From positions 152,666-216,665 of the forward strand of contig NZ_JARSBP010000010.1 in assembly GCF_029623955.1 (NCBI RefSeq): 64,000 nucleotides of DNA, read 5' to 3'. Each line of letters opens with the position of its first letter. The first letter of the stretch is position 1. The notes beneath the pieces were generated by a model, which worked only from the letters and a program-made list of their open reading frames with translations, had not been told where the DNA came from and searched no databases. Origin of the DNA: Mycobacterium sp. 236(2023). GTDB lineage: Bacteria; Actinomycetota; Actinomycetes; Mycobacteriales; Mycobacteriaceae. The translations under genes were made by a program, and so were the position numbers. Positions 26,697 through 35,149 of this stretch are shown in pieces.

Positions 26697-28052
26697 TCAG
26701 GTCTCCCGCCCGGCCATCTCAGCGACGAAGTCCGGCCAGTCGAGGCTGTCCACCGGATTCGCCCTGCTGATCGCGGGGTCGGTGGCGGACAGCGTGCGCG
26801 CAGATCCCGGACCGGTGCCGCGGGTCTCGAACCGCACCGTCATCACCCCGTGCCCCGCGCCCTGCACCCAGCCGTGACCGAACTCGGGATGTCGGACGTC
26901 GTCACCGACACGCCACGCGGGGGCCGTCGCGGCGACGTCGGCCAAGGTGGCAGGCAGGCTGGTGTCCGACGTCTCCTCGATCAGTCCCGCATCCGTGAAC
27001 AGAGGCTCCTGCTGGACATCGGAAAGCCCCGAAAAGCCCACGCCGACAAGCCGAACGGGCCCGATGTCGACGGGGTCGAGCAGCAGCCTGCGCGCCGTGC
27101 GGATGAGAGTGGCGGCGTCGGTCGTCGCGTATGGCAGCGTCGCCGACCGCGTCAGCGTGCTCATGTCGGACCGTTTGAGTTTCACCGTGACGGTGCGTGC
27201 TCCCCTGCCGTCCTTCTCCAGCCGGCGGTGGGCGTGGTCGCCGATCGGACCCATCGCCTCGCGAAGTTGCGCGATCGTCGTCAGGTCCTCGGCGAACGTC
27301 GACTCGGCGCTGATCTGTTTGGCGGGCGCGTTCTCGGCCACCGGCCGGTCGTCGATACCGCGCGCGAGCCGGTGCAGCGCGGGACCAACCGTGGCTCCCA
27401 GGATGTCGGCCACCTCGGTCTCGCTGAGCGCGGCGAACGCACCGACGGTGTCGATCCCGAGCCGGTGCAACCGCTCCTCGGCGACGGGCCCGATGCCCCA
27501 CAGGCGCCGCACCGGGAGGCCCGCCAGCAGCGTCAGCTCGACGTCCCTGCCGACGACGCGGATGCCGTCCGGTTTCGCCAGCCCAGACGCGATCTTCGCG
27601 ATCTGCTTGCCCGAACCCGCGCCGACGGACGCCACCAGTCCCGTCTCCGCCAGCACCCGGGCGCGCAACTGTTCGCAGAACTCCTCGACGACGGACTCGC
27701 CTGCGCCGGCGAGTTCGGGCGGCTCGCCGAACGCCTCGTCGAACGACAGCTGTTCGAGGACGGCCACCATCGACCGGACCGTCTCGAAGACGCGCCTGCT
27801 GGCCGTGCCGTAGACGACGCCACGGGGCGGAAGGACGACCGCGCCGGCGCCGACGAGCCTGCGGGCCTGATGCATCGGCATCGCCGAGCGGGCGCCGAAC
27901 ACGCGGGACTCGTAGCTGGCGCCTGCCACCACACCTCTGCCGCCGAGACCACCGACGAGTACCGGTCTGCCGCGCAGCGTCGGACGGGTCAACTGCTCCA
28001 CGGACGCGAAGAACGCGTCCATGTCCAGGTGCAGGACCCATCGACCGGCCAC
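26697..28052 (-). CDS. dinX: Y-family DNA polymerase IV (DinX/DinB1)
   Basis: Translesion polymerase, 451 residues. Catalytic acidic residues are in VLHLDMDAFFASVE and QLSFDEAFGEPPE (SxDEA). It has the HhH-like VRRLWGIGPVAEERLHRLG and a little-finger domain (KQISAESTFAEDLTTIAQLR). A C-terminal tail of about 100 residues with VRHPEFGHGWVQGAGHG distinguishes DinX from shorter DinP. The GTG at 28052 lies 8 nt after a TAGCAT on the same strand, again a leaderless layout. It is divergent from the S4 protein gene. Confidence 0.93.
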   Translation of the reverse strand: MAGRWVLHLDMDAFFASVEQLTRPTLRGRPVLVGGLGGRGVVAGASYESRVFGARSAMPMHQARRLVGAGAVVLPPRGVVYGTASRRVFETVRSMVAVLEQLSFDEAFGEPPELAGAGESVVEEFCEQLRARVLAETGLVASVGAGSGKQIAKIASGLAKPDGIRVVGRDVELTLLAGLPVRRLWGIGPVAEERLHRLGIDTVGAFAALSETEVADILGATVGPALHRLARGIDDRPVAENAPAKQISAESTFAEDLTTIAQLREAMGPIGDHAHRRLEKDGRGARTVTVKLKRSDMSTLTRSATLPYATTDAATLIRTARRLLLDPVDIGPVRLVGVGFSGLSDVQQEPLFTDAGLIEETSDTSLPATLADVAATAPAWRVGDDVRHPEFGHGWVQGAGHGVMTVRFETRGTGPGSARTLSATDPAISRANPVDSLDWPDFVAEMAGRET

Positions 28053-28090
28053 AGCTGCCGATGCTAGGGCGTGCCGGATAGCGTGGCCCC

Positions 28091-28327
28091 GTGGCACACC
28101 CGAGCGCCGAGCCTTCCGATGTCCCGATCCGTGACGAATCGATCCGGCTCGGTCAGTTCCTGAAGCTCGCGAACCTCATCGATTCGGGCGCGGACGCCAA
28201 GTCCGTGATCGCCGACGGGCAGGTCAGCGTCAACGGCGAGGTCGAGCTGCGGCGCGGCAGGCAGCTGCGCGCCGGCGACGTCGTCGAGCTCTCGGGACGT
28301 AGCGCCCGGGTGTCCGTCACACCTTGA
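28091..28327 (+). CDS. Small S4-domain RNA-binding protein (YbcJ/YaaA-like)
   Basis: 78 residues, almost entirely one S4 RNA-binding domain: IRLGQFLKLANLIDSGADAK then VIADGQVSVNGEVELRRGRQ. Members bind structured RNA, possibly rRNA; the exact target is not known. The GTG at 28091 follows TAGCGT (28079-28084) by six bases, so a leaderless mRNA is likely. It overlaps the end of ileS by 11 bp tail to tail. Confidence 0.85.
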   Translation: MAHPSAEPSDVPIRDESIRLGQFLKLANLIDSGADAKSVIADGQVSVNGEVELRRGRQLRAGDVVELSGRSARVSVTP

Positions 28328-31300
28328 CGATCGAGACCCGCACGCCGTCGCCGATCTCGGCACCGTCGGCGGGCTCGCCGAACTCGAAGCTCGTCGCGAG
28401 GATCTCGCCGGCGATCAGGTCGCGATGGGTCTGCGCCCACGCCTGCTGATCGGCAGGGACCGAGATGACCACCGAGATGCGGTCGGAGACGTCGAGCCCC
28501 GTCGACTTGCGGAGCTCCTGAAGCTCGCGGATCCGGTCCTTGGCCCAGCCCTCGGCTTCCAGCTCGGGAGTGACGGTGCCGTCCAGGACCACCAGGCCCG
28601 CGCCGTCAGGCAGGGCCGCGGTGAACTCCGGATCGGCGGCCACCAGCCGCGAGCTGTACTCCTCGGGAAGAAGGACCGCAGGCCCGGCCGCAAGAGTGCC
28701 GTCGTCGTTGACGACCGCCTCACCCGCCTTGACGGCCTTGATCGCGGCTTGCACATCCTTGCCGATCCGCGGCCCTGCGACGCGGGCGTTGACGGTCAGC
28801 TCGAAGCGGCCGTGCGCGGCGATGTCGTCGGTGAGCTCGACCGTCTTGACGTTGAGCTCGTCGGCGATCAGATCCCGGTAGGGCTCCAGGCGTGCCGGGT
28901 CGTGAACGGCCACCGTCAATGTCAACAGGGGCAGTCGCACCCGCAGCTTCTTCGCCTTGCGCAGCGACGACCCGGTCGAGGCGACTTCGCGCACCAGGTC
29001 CATGTCGGCGACCAGCGCAGGATCGGCGGGCACGACACCGTCGGCGGGCCAGTCGGTCAGGTGCACCGACCGCTCCCCCGTGACGCCCTGCCAGATCACC
29101 TCGGTGATCAACGGCAGCAGCGGGGCCGCCAGCCGGGCCGTCACCTCGAGCACGGTGTGCAGCGTGTCGATCGCGTCGGCATCCTCTTCCCAGAACCGGG
29201 ACCGCGACCGCCGCACATACCAGTTCGTCAGGGCCTCGGTGAACTGCCGCAGCTGATCGCAGGCCTGCGAGATGTCGCAGACGTCCAGCGAGGCCGTCAG
29301 GTCGTCGCGAAGCACCGCGAGCTTGGCCAGGATGTAGCGGTCGAGGACGTTCGCCGAATCGGTGCGCCACGTGCCCTTCTTCGGCGCGTACAGCGCGAGG
29401 AACGTGTAGGCGTTCCACAGCGGAAGCAGCACCTGACGCACGCCCTCACGGATGCCCTGCTCGGTGACCACCAGGTTGCCGCCGCGCAGGATCGGCGAGG
29501 CCATCAGGAACCAGCGCATCGCGTCGGAACCGTCGCGATCGAACACCTCGGACACGTCCGGGTAGTTGCGCAGCGACTTGCTCATCTTCTGGCCGTCGTT
29601 GCCGAGCACGATGCCGTGCGAGACACACGTACGGAACGCGGGCCGGTCGAACAGCGCGGTCGCCAGGACGTGCAGCGTGTAGAACCATCCGCGGGTCTGG
29701 CCGATGTACTCGACGATGAAGTCACCCGGGAAATGGGTGTCGAACCAGTCTTCGTTCTCGAACGGATAGTGCACCTGGCCGTACGGCATCGACCCGGAGT
29801 CGAACCACACGTCGAGGACGTCCTCGATGCGGCGCATCGTGGACTTGCCGGTCGGATCGTCGGGGTTGGGCCGGGTCAGCTCGTCGATGAAGGGCCGGTG
29901 CAGGTTGTCCGGCCGCACTCCAAAATCACGCTGGAGCTCATCCAAGCTGCCGTAGACATCGACCCGGGGATAGGCGGGATCGTCGGACTTCCACACCGGG
30001 ATCGGACTGCCCCAGTATCGGTTGCGCGAGATCGACCAGTCGCGGGCGCCTTGCAGCCACTTGCCGAACTGTCCGTCTTTGACGTGTTCGGGGTACCAGG
30101 TGATCTCCTGGTTCAGCTCGACCATCCGGTCGCGGAACTGGCTCACCTTGATGAACCACGACGACACAGCCCGGTAGATCAACGGGTTCCGGCACCGCCA
30201 GCAGTGCGGGTAGGAGTGCTCGTAGGTGTCGTGGCGGAGCAGCACCGCACCGTTGGCCGCGGCGGCGCCGGTGCCGTTCTTGAGGTCGCGGATGATCTGC
30301 GGGTTCGCATCGAACACGTGCTGGCCGGCGTAGTCGGGCACGGTCGAGTCGAAGCGGCCCTTCGAATCGACCGGGGTGACCGCGACGATGTCAGCCGTGT
30401 CGGCCGTCGCCTTGTCGTCCTCGCCGTATGCGGGCGCCATGTGCACCAGCCCGGTGCCGTCGTCGGTGCTGACGAACTCGGCGCCGAGTACCTGGAACGA
30501 GTTGACCGCATCCGGGAAGAACGGGAACGGCGGGCGATAGTGCGTACCGAGGAGCTGCTCGCCGAGGTAGGTGGCGACGGCGACGGGCTCCTCGCCGAAC
30601 TCGCGCGCGTACGCGGCCAGCCGGGCTTCGGCGAGCACGAACCGGTGCCCGTCAGGGCCCTCGACGACCACGTAGCTGACCGCTGGGTTGACGGCGACAG
30701 CCTGGTTGGACGGAAGGGTCCAGGGCGTGGTGGTCCAGATCAGCAGGTAGGCACCGGCGGCCGGGCCGTCTATCGCCTCGAACCCGACGGTCAGCGCCGG
30801 GTCCTGCCGGTTCTGGTAGACGTCGTCGTCCATGCGCAGCTCGTGGCTGGACAGCGGGGTCTCGTCGTTCCAGCAGTACGGCAGCACCCGGTTGCCCTCG
30901 TAGGCGAGGCCCTTGTCCCACAGCTGTTTGAACACCCAGATCACCGACTCCATGAAGCCGATGTCGAGGGTCTTGTAGTCGTTGTCGAAGTCGACCCACC
31001 GCGCCTGACGGGTGACGTAGTCGCGCCACTCGCCGGTGTACTTCAGGACGGATGCGCGGCAGGCGTCGTTGAACTTCGCGATGCCCATCTCTTCGATCTG
31101 GGCTTTGTCGGTGATGCCGAGCTGGCGCTGCACCTCAAGTTCAGCGGGCAGGCCATGGGTGTCCCAGCCGAAGCGACGTTCCACCTTGTATCCGCGCATC
31201 GTCCGATAGCGGGGCACGATGTCCTTGACGTAGCCCGTCAGAAGGTGGCCGTAGTGCGGAAGGCCGTTGGCGAAGGGCGGTCCGTCGTAGAAGACATACT

Positions 31301-31427
31301 CCGGCGCTCCGTCGCGCTGCGCGATGCTGGCGCGGAAGGTGTCGTCGCTGTCCCAGAACTTGAGCACCTCGGTTTCCAGCGCCGGGAACTTCGGCGCACC
31401 GGAAGTGGGCTTGGGATATGCGCTCAC
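28317..31427 (-). CDS. ileS: Isoleucyl-tRNA synthetase IleRS (eukaryal-type, long form)
   Basis: Class I synthetase charging tRNA-Ile, about 1036 residues. HIGH-type motif GLPHYGHLLTGYVKDIVPRY, editing domain in the insert, and KMSKS motif in GNDGQKMSKSLRNYPDVSEV. The length and motifs fit the eukaryal-type IleRS2 group, which is usually less sensitive to mupirocin. The GTG at 31427 is chosen over the ATG at 31448 because AGGAG lies 5-9 nt before the GTG, whereas the ATG sits in the loop of a GTGCC/GGCAC hairpin with no ribosome site upstream. A T-box leader precedes it. Confidence 0.95.
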   Translation of the reverse strand: MSAYPKPTSGAPKFPALETEVLKFWDSDDTFRASIAQRDGAPEYVFYDGPPFANGLPHYGHLLTGYVKDIVPRYRTMRGYKVERRFGWDTHGLPAELEVQRQLGITDKAQIEEMGIAKFNDACRASVLKYTGEWRDYVTRQARWVDFDNDYKTLDIGFMESVIWVFKQLWDKGLAYEGNRVLPYCWNDETPLSSHELRMDDDVYQNRQDPALTVGFEAIDGPAAGAYLLIWTTTPWTLPSNQAVAVNPAVSYVVVEGPDGHRFVLAEARLAAYAREFGEEPVAVATYLGEQLLGTHYRPPFPFFPDAVNSFQVLGAEFVSTDDGTGLVHMAPAYGEDDKATADTADIVAVTPVDSKGRFDSTVPDYAGQHVFDANPQIIRDLKNGTGAAAANGAVLLRHDTYEHSYPHCWRCRNPLIYRAVSSWFIKVSQFRDRMVELNQEITWYPEHVKDGQFGKWLQGARDWSISRNRYWGSPIPVWKSDDPAYPRVDVYGSLDELQRDFGVRPDNLHRPFIDELTRPNPDDPTGKSTMRRIEDVLDVWFDSGSMPYGQVHYPFENEDWFDTHFPGDFIVEYIGQTRGWFYTLHVLATALFDRPAFRTCVSHGIVLGNDGQKMSKSLRNYPDVSEVFDRDGSDAMRWFLMASPILRGGNLVVTEQGIREGVRQVLLPLWNAYTFLALYAPKKGTWRTDSANVLDRYILAKLAVLRDDLTASLDVCDISQACDQLRQFTEALTNWYVRRSRSRFWEEDADAIDTLHTVLEVTARLAAPLLPLITEVIWQGVTGERSVHLTDWPADGVVPADPALVADMDLVREVASTGSSLRKAKKLRVRLPLLTLTVAVHDPARLEPYRDLIADELNVKTVELTDDIAAHGRFELTVNARVAGPRIGKDVQAAIKAVKAGEAVVNDDGTLAAGPAVLLPEEYSSRLVAADPEFTAALPDGAGLVVLDGTVTPELEAEGWAKDRIRELQELRKSTGLDVSDRISVVISVPADQQAWAQTHRDLIAGEILATSFEFGEPADGAEIGDGVRVSIVKV

Positions 31428-31645
31428 GTCGTAGGTCTCCTGTGCCATACAGAATCAAGGCACGGGGACGAACGTCGCGCTGGTGCGCGAGCGCCGCGGT
31501 ACCACCCCGCTTGCACACGCGAACGTGCGCCACTCAAAAGTCAGGGCGATGACGGGCCCACCCGTCCGGTTCTACTGGGCGTGAGTCGACAGACTCACAG
31601 CTGTTCTTCCGAAGACTCCCCGGTGATGGCCGGATCAACGCCGAT
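31428..31645 (-). promoter_or_regulatory. ileS T-box riboswitch (actinobacterial translational type)
   Basis: On the minus strand a -10-like TAAACT (31651-31656) starts a leader of about 215 nt. Near its 5' end CCGG-CCATCA-CCGG (31620-31633) forms a small stem whose loop displays ATC, the isoleucine codon, as specifier. Downstream GCGGGGTGGTACCGCGGC (31493-31510) is the conserved T-box bulge with TGGT, able to pair with the NCCA end of uncharged tRNA. The last hairpin GTGCC...GGCAC (31442-31463) directly precedes the ribosome site AGGAG. There is no U-rich terminator, so control is probably by hiding or exposing the ribosome site, as described for mycobacterial ileS. Confidence 0.88.
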
Positions 31646-31679
31646 GGACCAGTTTAGCGGCGACGTGCGCCGCGGGAAA

Positions 31680-32288
31680 TCACAGGGGCGCAGCGGCGTC
31701 CGAGGTGATGTCGATGACCGCGAGCGGAAACTGGTCGGCCATCTCTTCGACGGAGTAGGCGTCGAAGCGCGCCGCGTCGTACCACCAGTCGATCTGCAGC
31801 AGACCGTCCACGCGCTGCACGCGAAGCTCGAGGGCGCGGCCGGCCGGCTCGTCGACCAGTCCTGCGACGGCCACATTCAGCAGCAGGTCCGCCTGTGCGC
31901 TGGCGCGTCCGGGGGCTCCGGCCAGTGCACTGTGTGCTCCCTGCAGCATTTCCGTCGGGCCCATCGGCTGAGCGTCCGAGCAGATCAGAGTCACGGGGTG
32001 ACTCAGCCAGCGATGACCACCGGTGACGTCGACCGTCACGGTGCCCTCGCCACGGGTCCGGCCCAGGGTGCGGCCCAGTGCAGCGAGGAGGATCTCCTCG
32101 ATCTGCACACCGAGCCACTCTGCCGCCGAGTCGAGTTCCTCGGTCAGTTCGCTCGAAGGAGAGGTACTGAACTTCTCTAGTTGAGCGGGCAGTGCGTCGA
32201 TCGTGGGGTGATCGAACACATCCAGGGTTTCCGGTGCGGAGTAGACGGGCCGTTGTTTGACCTCGTCTGCGATGTATGGAGCGACCAT
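31680..32288 (-). CDS. Stand-alone half condensation-domain-like protein
   Basis: 202-residue protein not assigned with certainty. Residues about 60-200 resemble the C-terminal half of a peptide-synthetase condensation domain: VQIEEILLAALGRTLGRT, VDVTGGHRWL, and a final LELRVQRVDGLLQIDWWYDA with AYSVEEMADQF. The HHxxxDG catalytic motif is absent, because the N-terminal half is missing. It may therefore be a binding or inhibitory protein and not an enzyme. The ATG at 32288 follows TACGGT (32296-32301) by seven bases, a leaderless layout. It is divergent from an HTH gene, with a perfect TCCCAAATTTGGGA palindrome 23-36 bp upstream of this start. Confidence 0.6.
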   Translation of the reverse strand: MVAPYIADEVKQRPVYSAPETLDVFDHPTIDALPAQLEKFSTSPSSELTEELDSAAEWLGVQIEEILLAALGRTLGRTRGEGTVTVDVTGGHRWLSHPVTLICSDAQPMGPTEMLQGAHSALAGAPGRASAQADLLLNVAVAGLVDEPAGRALELRVQRVDGLLQIDWWYDAARFDAYSVEEMADQFPLAVIDITSDAAAPL

Positions 32289-32310
32289 GCGACTTACCGT
32301 ACAGCGAATG

Positions 32311-32404
32311 TCCCAAATTTGGGAGAGGGGTCCCAAAATCGTGACGACGTTGTCAATTAAGAACGTGTTATCTATTTGCCGGGAGGGGCTGCCCAAAGCT
32401 GGGA
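32311..32404. promoter_or_regulatory. Three phased TCCCAAA-type operators in a divergent promoter
   Basis: TCCCAAATTTGGGA (32311-32324) is a perfect 14-bp palindrome. TCCCAAAATCGTGA (32331-32344) keeps the left half, and GCCCAAAGCTGGGA (32391-32404) keeps most of both halves. They start 20 and 60 bp apart, so they lie on about the same face of the helix. The first covers -36 to -23 of the condensation-like gene and the third -34 to -21 of the HTH gene, if both are leaderless. This looks like coordinated control by the adjacent HTH protein. Confidence 0.6.
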
Positions 32405-32424
32405 TCAGGCGTTATGGTGTTGTG

Positions 32425-32799
32425 ATGCCCCGTACGGATGAGAACGGCAGACAGCTGAAAGCCCTGCTCGACTACCTCCTCGACGGAGAGATCGATGCCA
32501 AGGACATTTTTGACGCGCTCGGCATTTCAAGCAGCACCTATTACCGGCGGATCAAAGAAGCCGACTATCCCAATGCCGAAGAGCTTCGCCTCGTGGCCGA
32601 CCGGTTCACACTTAGCTACCCGGATCTTCAGATTCAGTTCGGCCTGATGAGTCGGCAAGAGGTTTGGCAGTACATCGAAGCGGTCGGACCGGCCCCCCTT
32701 GCGGTCGCAACACTGCCTGACACCAGCGTAAATACTGTGGCGAAGCAGCGGACGAAGCTGTCGGACCTGACACCGCGACTGGATGCGCCTCCCCTTTAG
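32425..32799 (+). CDS. HTH DNA-binding regulator (immunity-repressor-like)
   Basis: 124 residues. The centre reads as a helix-turn-helix: DAKDIFDALGISSSTYYRRI followed by NAEELRLVADRFTLSYPDL. The C-terminal 40 residues are Thr/Pro rich and probably disordered. No named family assigned. The ATG at 32425 follows TATGGT (32413-32418) by six bases, suggesting a leaderless mRNA; a GTG one codon earlier is the alternative. It is divergent from the condensation-like gene, with three related operators between. The polytopic membrane protein follows by 53 bp, so the two may be co-transcribed. It probably represses its own promoter. Confidence 0.7.
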   Translation: MPRTDENGRQLKALLDYLLDGEIDAKDIFDALGISSSTYYRRIKEADYPNAEELRLVADRFTLSYPDLQIQFGLMSRQEVWQYIEAVGPAPLAVATLPDTSVNTVAKQRTKLSDLTPRLDAPPL

Positions 32800-32852
32800 C
32801 GGCATTAGCCCTTACAATTTGCTGAACCCGTTCCGCCCGAAAGCGACCCCCC

Positions 32853-33587
32853 ATGGCCCTGGCATCTCTGATCGCGATCACGCTCATGTGCATCGCGTGG
32901 AGCCTGTGGATTCGCCGCGTGACGTGGTCGTGCCGCTGGGAGGTGGCCGCGACCCTCAATATCGCCCTCCAGGGCGCCGCAGTTCTGCTGATGTCACCCC
33001 TGGCGTCGGAGACGATCGGCCCGTGGCTGTATTCGCTGACAGGTAAGTGGAACCTCGAGGATTACCTCGGACACGATTGCTACATCGTCGCCGCGTCGGC
33101 AGTTGTCTACAACGCCCTCGGACGGCTCGAACAGGACAACGCTCTCCAGCAACGCTTCCGGCAGCATGTCGAGTTGCCTGCGACGGTCTGTATTCCGGTG
33201 CTGCTCGCCGCGTTCTGGCTCGGCAACGGCGCCTCGATCTACCGGCCCGACTTCTTCGACGTGCCGACCGATCTGTGGCTCAACCTATATTGGCTGCTGC
33301 TCTGCGGCATCTTGATCTACCTGCTCGTCTACTGCGGGCGCGCCTTGATGATCCTGCGCACCGACCCGCGCTCGCGCCCGATCGCGAACACCTACCTTTT
33401 CGCCTGTGGCATGGGCATCCTTGCCTGCGTCGTCCGGATCATCACCGCGTTCGTGCCGCAGTTCCAGACCGTCCAGGGCACCACATTGGTCTGGATTTTC
33501 GCGTGCGCCTGCGGCGCCGGCTTCGCTCTGACATCCGCACACTCGTGGCGGATCAAGACGAAGTGGTTCTCGCGCGCCAATCAGTAG
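32853..33587 (+). CDS. Polytopic membrane protein of unknown function
   Basis: 244 residues with about seven hydrophobic segments: near residues 3-20 (LASLIAITLMCIAWSLW), 30-50, 70-90, 110-128 (TVCIPVLLAAFWLGNGA), 140-165 (YWLLLCGILIYLLVYCG), 178-198 and 205-228. Several Cys and Trp residues lie in or near the membrane. No family is recognised. It follows the HTH regulator by 53 bp on the same strand and is likely its partner. In layout it resembles a regulator plus membrane-sensor or membrane-effector pair, but nothing in the sequence proves this. The ATG at 32853 starts the first helix. Confidence 0.65.
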   Translation: MALASLIAITLMCIAWSLWIRRVTWSCRWEVAATLNIALQGAAVLLMSPLASETIGPWLYSLTGKWNLEDYLGHDCYIVAASAVVYNALGRLEQDNALQQRFRQHVELPATVCIPVLLAAFWLGNGASIYRPDFFDVPTDLWLNLYWLLLCGILIYLLVYCGRALMILRTDPRSRPIANTYLFACGMGILACVVRIITAFVPQFQTVQGTTLVWIFACACGAGFALTSAHSWRIKTKWFSRANQ

Positions 33588-33826
33588 TTCCGGCTAGTCG
33601 CAGCACCAGCGCGCCCTTCACTTCCGGCCGGCTCGCGGCCACGTGGGCGAATGTGGCACCGTGCGCCAGCAACTGTGGGACCGCGTCCCGCAGAATCCCG
33701 GGACCGCCAACGCCGACGAAGCGGTGCGGCGCGACCCGGCATCCTGATTTGCCAGAATCTCACCGCGCGTCTCGCGGTTCACGACCCACTCCGCAGTGCT
33801 CGTTGCATCAGCAACGAAAAGCGGAT
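33556..33826 (-). pseudogene. Eroded gene remnant downstream of lipL
   Basis: The space between the membrane protein and lipL holds no intact gene. On the minus strand two adjoining frames look coding by GC-rich third positions. The first reads EWVVNRETRGEILANQDAG (about 33730-33800); the second, one frame away, reads FVGVGGPGILRDAVPQLLAH and continues AHVAASRPEVKGALVLRLAG, ending within the 3' end of the membrane protein gene. Together they suggest the tail of a dehydrogenase-like gene broken by a frameshift. No start codon or family can be assigned. Confidence 0.35.
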
Positions 33827-35080
33827 CTAGACCGCCGTCGCGGTGACGTCGGCGAACGGCGCACCGTAGTCCCGCACCCGGTGATAGCCGTTCTTACGGG
33901 CCAGGGAGGCGCCACGACGGATCAGCGCTGCGGTCGCGACGAAACCGGCCTGATCGCTGACGACGAGCGGCGTCAGCAGCCGGTTGTGCACGAAACCGAA
34001 CGACAGTCCGGTCTGCGGATCCGCCCAGCCGAGGGAGCCGCCGAGACCGACGTGCCCGAAACCGGGCAGCAGACCGGGGATCGGCAACCCGTGATAACCG
34101 AGGTGGAAGGACAGCGGCATGACCATGCTGTGGTCGAGGCGCAGACTCCGGCGGCCGGTGAGCGCGGCCGTCGTCTCGCTGGACAGGTACTGCACGCCGT
34201 CGATGCGGCCGCCGTTGGCGATCGCGCCGTACATGCGCGCCAGGGCTCGCGCGGTGGCCACGCCATTGGCTGCCGGTATCTCGCTGTCGAGCAGCGGAAT
34301 ATCGCCCTGCACAAAGGATTTGACGCCGGGGAAGTACATGGCACCGAAGGCCGCGGAGAACGGCAGCGCCGCGATGTGCGGGGCGACGAGGTTGAAGACA
34401 GGATTCTGCAGTCGCGTCTGCGGCCCGATGATGCGAGCGGGCTGCGTCGGCGCCTGGGCCGGCGGCCGGCCGAGGTGGATACCGTCGGTGTTCAGCGGCG
34501 CGGCGACCTCGGTGCGGATCAGCTCGCGCATGCCGACGCCGGTGACCGAGCGGGCCAAGCCGGACAGCAGCCACCCGAACGTGAACGCGTGGTAGGCCGG
34601 TTTGCCGTGCAGCCAGCTCATAGGGGCCGCGGCGAGCCGCTCCTCCATGACGAGGTGATTCATCAGGTCGGCTCTCGCGACGCCGTTGAGCTGTGACAGC
34701 CCGGCCCGGTGTCGCATCAGATCACGCACCGTGATCTGCGACTTGCCGTTGGCGCCGAACTCGCGCCAGTACTCGGCGACCGGGGCGTCGTAGTCGATCA
34801 GCCCGCGATCGGCCAGCCGATGGATGACCGTGGCGGCCACACCCTTTGTCGCCGAGAACACCATCGGCGCCGTGTCCGCCGTCCAGCGCCGCTTGCCTCT
34901 ACGGTCTGCCCATCCGGTCCAGACGTCGACGACGGGCTCGCCGTCGAGGTACACCGACAGCGCGCCACCGCCGAACCGTCGGTGCGGGAACATCTGGGCG
35001 AAGGCACGCACCGCACACGCGAAGTTGGGATCGGCAGCGCCCTCGACGCTGCGCGGAAGGTCACCGTTGACGCCCGTCAC
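33827..35080 (-). CDS. lipL: Beta-lactamase-fold esterase/lipase LipL
   Basis: Serine hydrolase of the beta-lactamase/class C PBP-like esterase group, 417 residues. The catalytic S-x-x-K is FSATKGVAATVIHRL (about residue 78-81), followed by the HRAGLSQLNGV region and, near the C-terminus, FGHVGLGGSLGWADPQTGLS. No signal peptide is seen. It matches LipL (Rv1497) in size and in position beside meaB. The GTG at 35080 lies six bases after TAAATT (35087-35092), a leaderless layout. The upstream 69 bp to meaB contain a repeat of ATCGAT either side of TCGTTA but no gene. Confidence 0.88.
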   Translation of the reverse strand: MTGVNGDLPRSVEGAADPNFACAVRAFAQMFPHRRFGGGALSVYLDGEPVVDVWTGWADRRGKRRWTADTAPMVFSATKGVAATVIHRLADRGLIDYDAPVAEYWREFGANGKSQITVRDLMRHRAGLSQLNGVARADLMNHLVMEERLAAAPMSWLHGKPAYHAFTFGWLLSGLARSVTGVGMRELIRTEVAAPLNTDGIHLGRPPAQAPTQPARIIGPQTRLQNPVFNLVAPHIAALPFSAAFGAMYFPGVKSFVQGDIPLLDSEIPAANGVATARALARMYGAIANGGRIDGVQYLSSETTAALTGRRSLRLDHSMVMPLSFHLGYHGLPIPGLLPGFGHVGLGGSLGWADPQTGLSFGFVHNRLLTPLVVSDQAGFVATAALIRRGASLARKNGYHRVRDYGAPFADVTATAV

Positions 35081-35149
35081 AAGATGAATTTACCCCGTGG
35101 CGCGGCAAACTATGAGGGTGTTATCGATTCGTTAATCGATCGGCTCGGC

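Noticed and set aside
28425..32180. 1251-codon plus-strand open frame
   Set aside because: Antisense shadow of ileS and its leader; such long antisense frames are usual at this GC content.
35120..35140. ATCGAT-TCGTTA-ATCGAT between meaB and lipL
   Set aside because: Arms are self-palindromic and short, no U run follows, and it is not placed as an operator for either gene; kept only as a remark.
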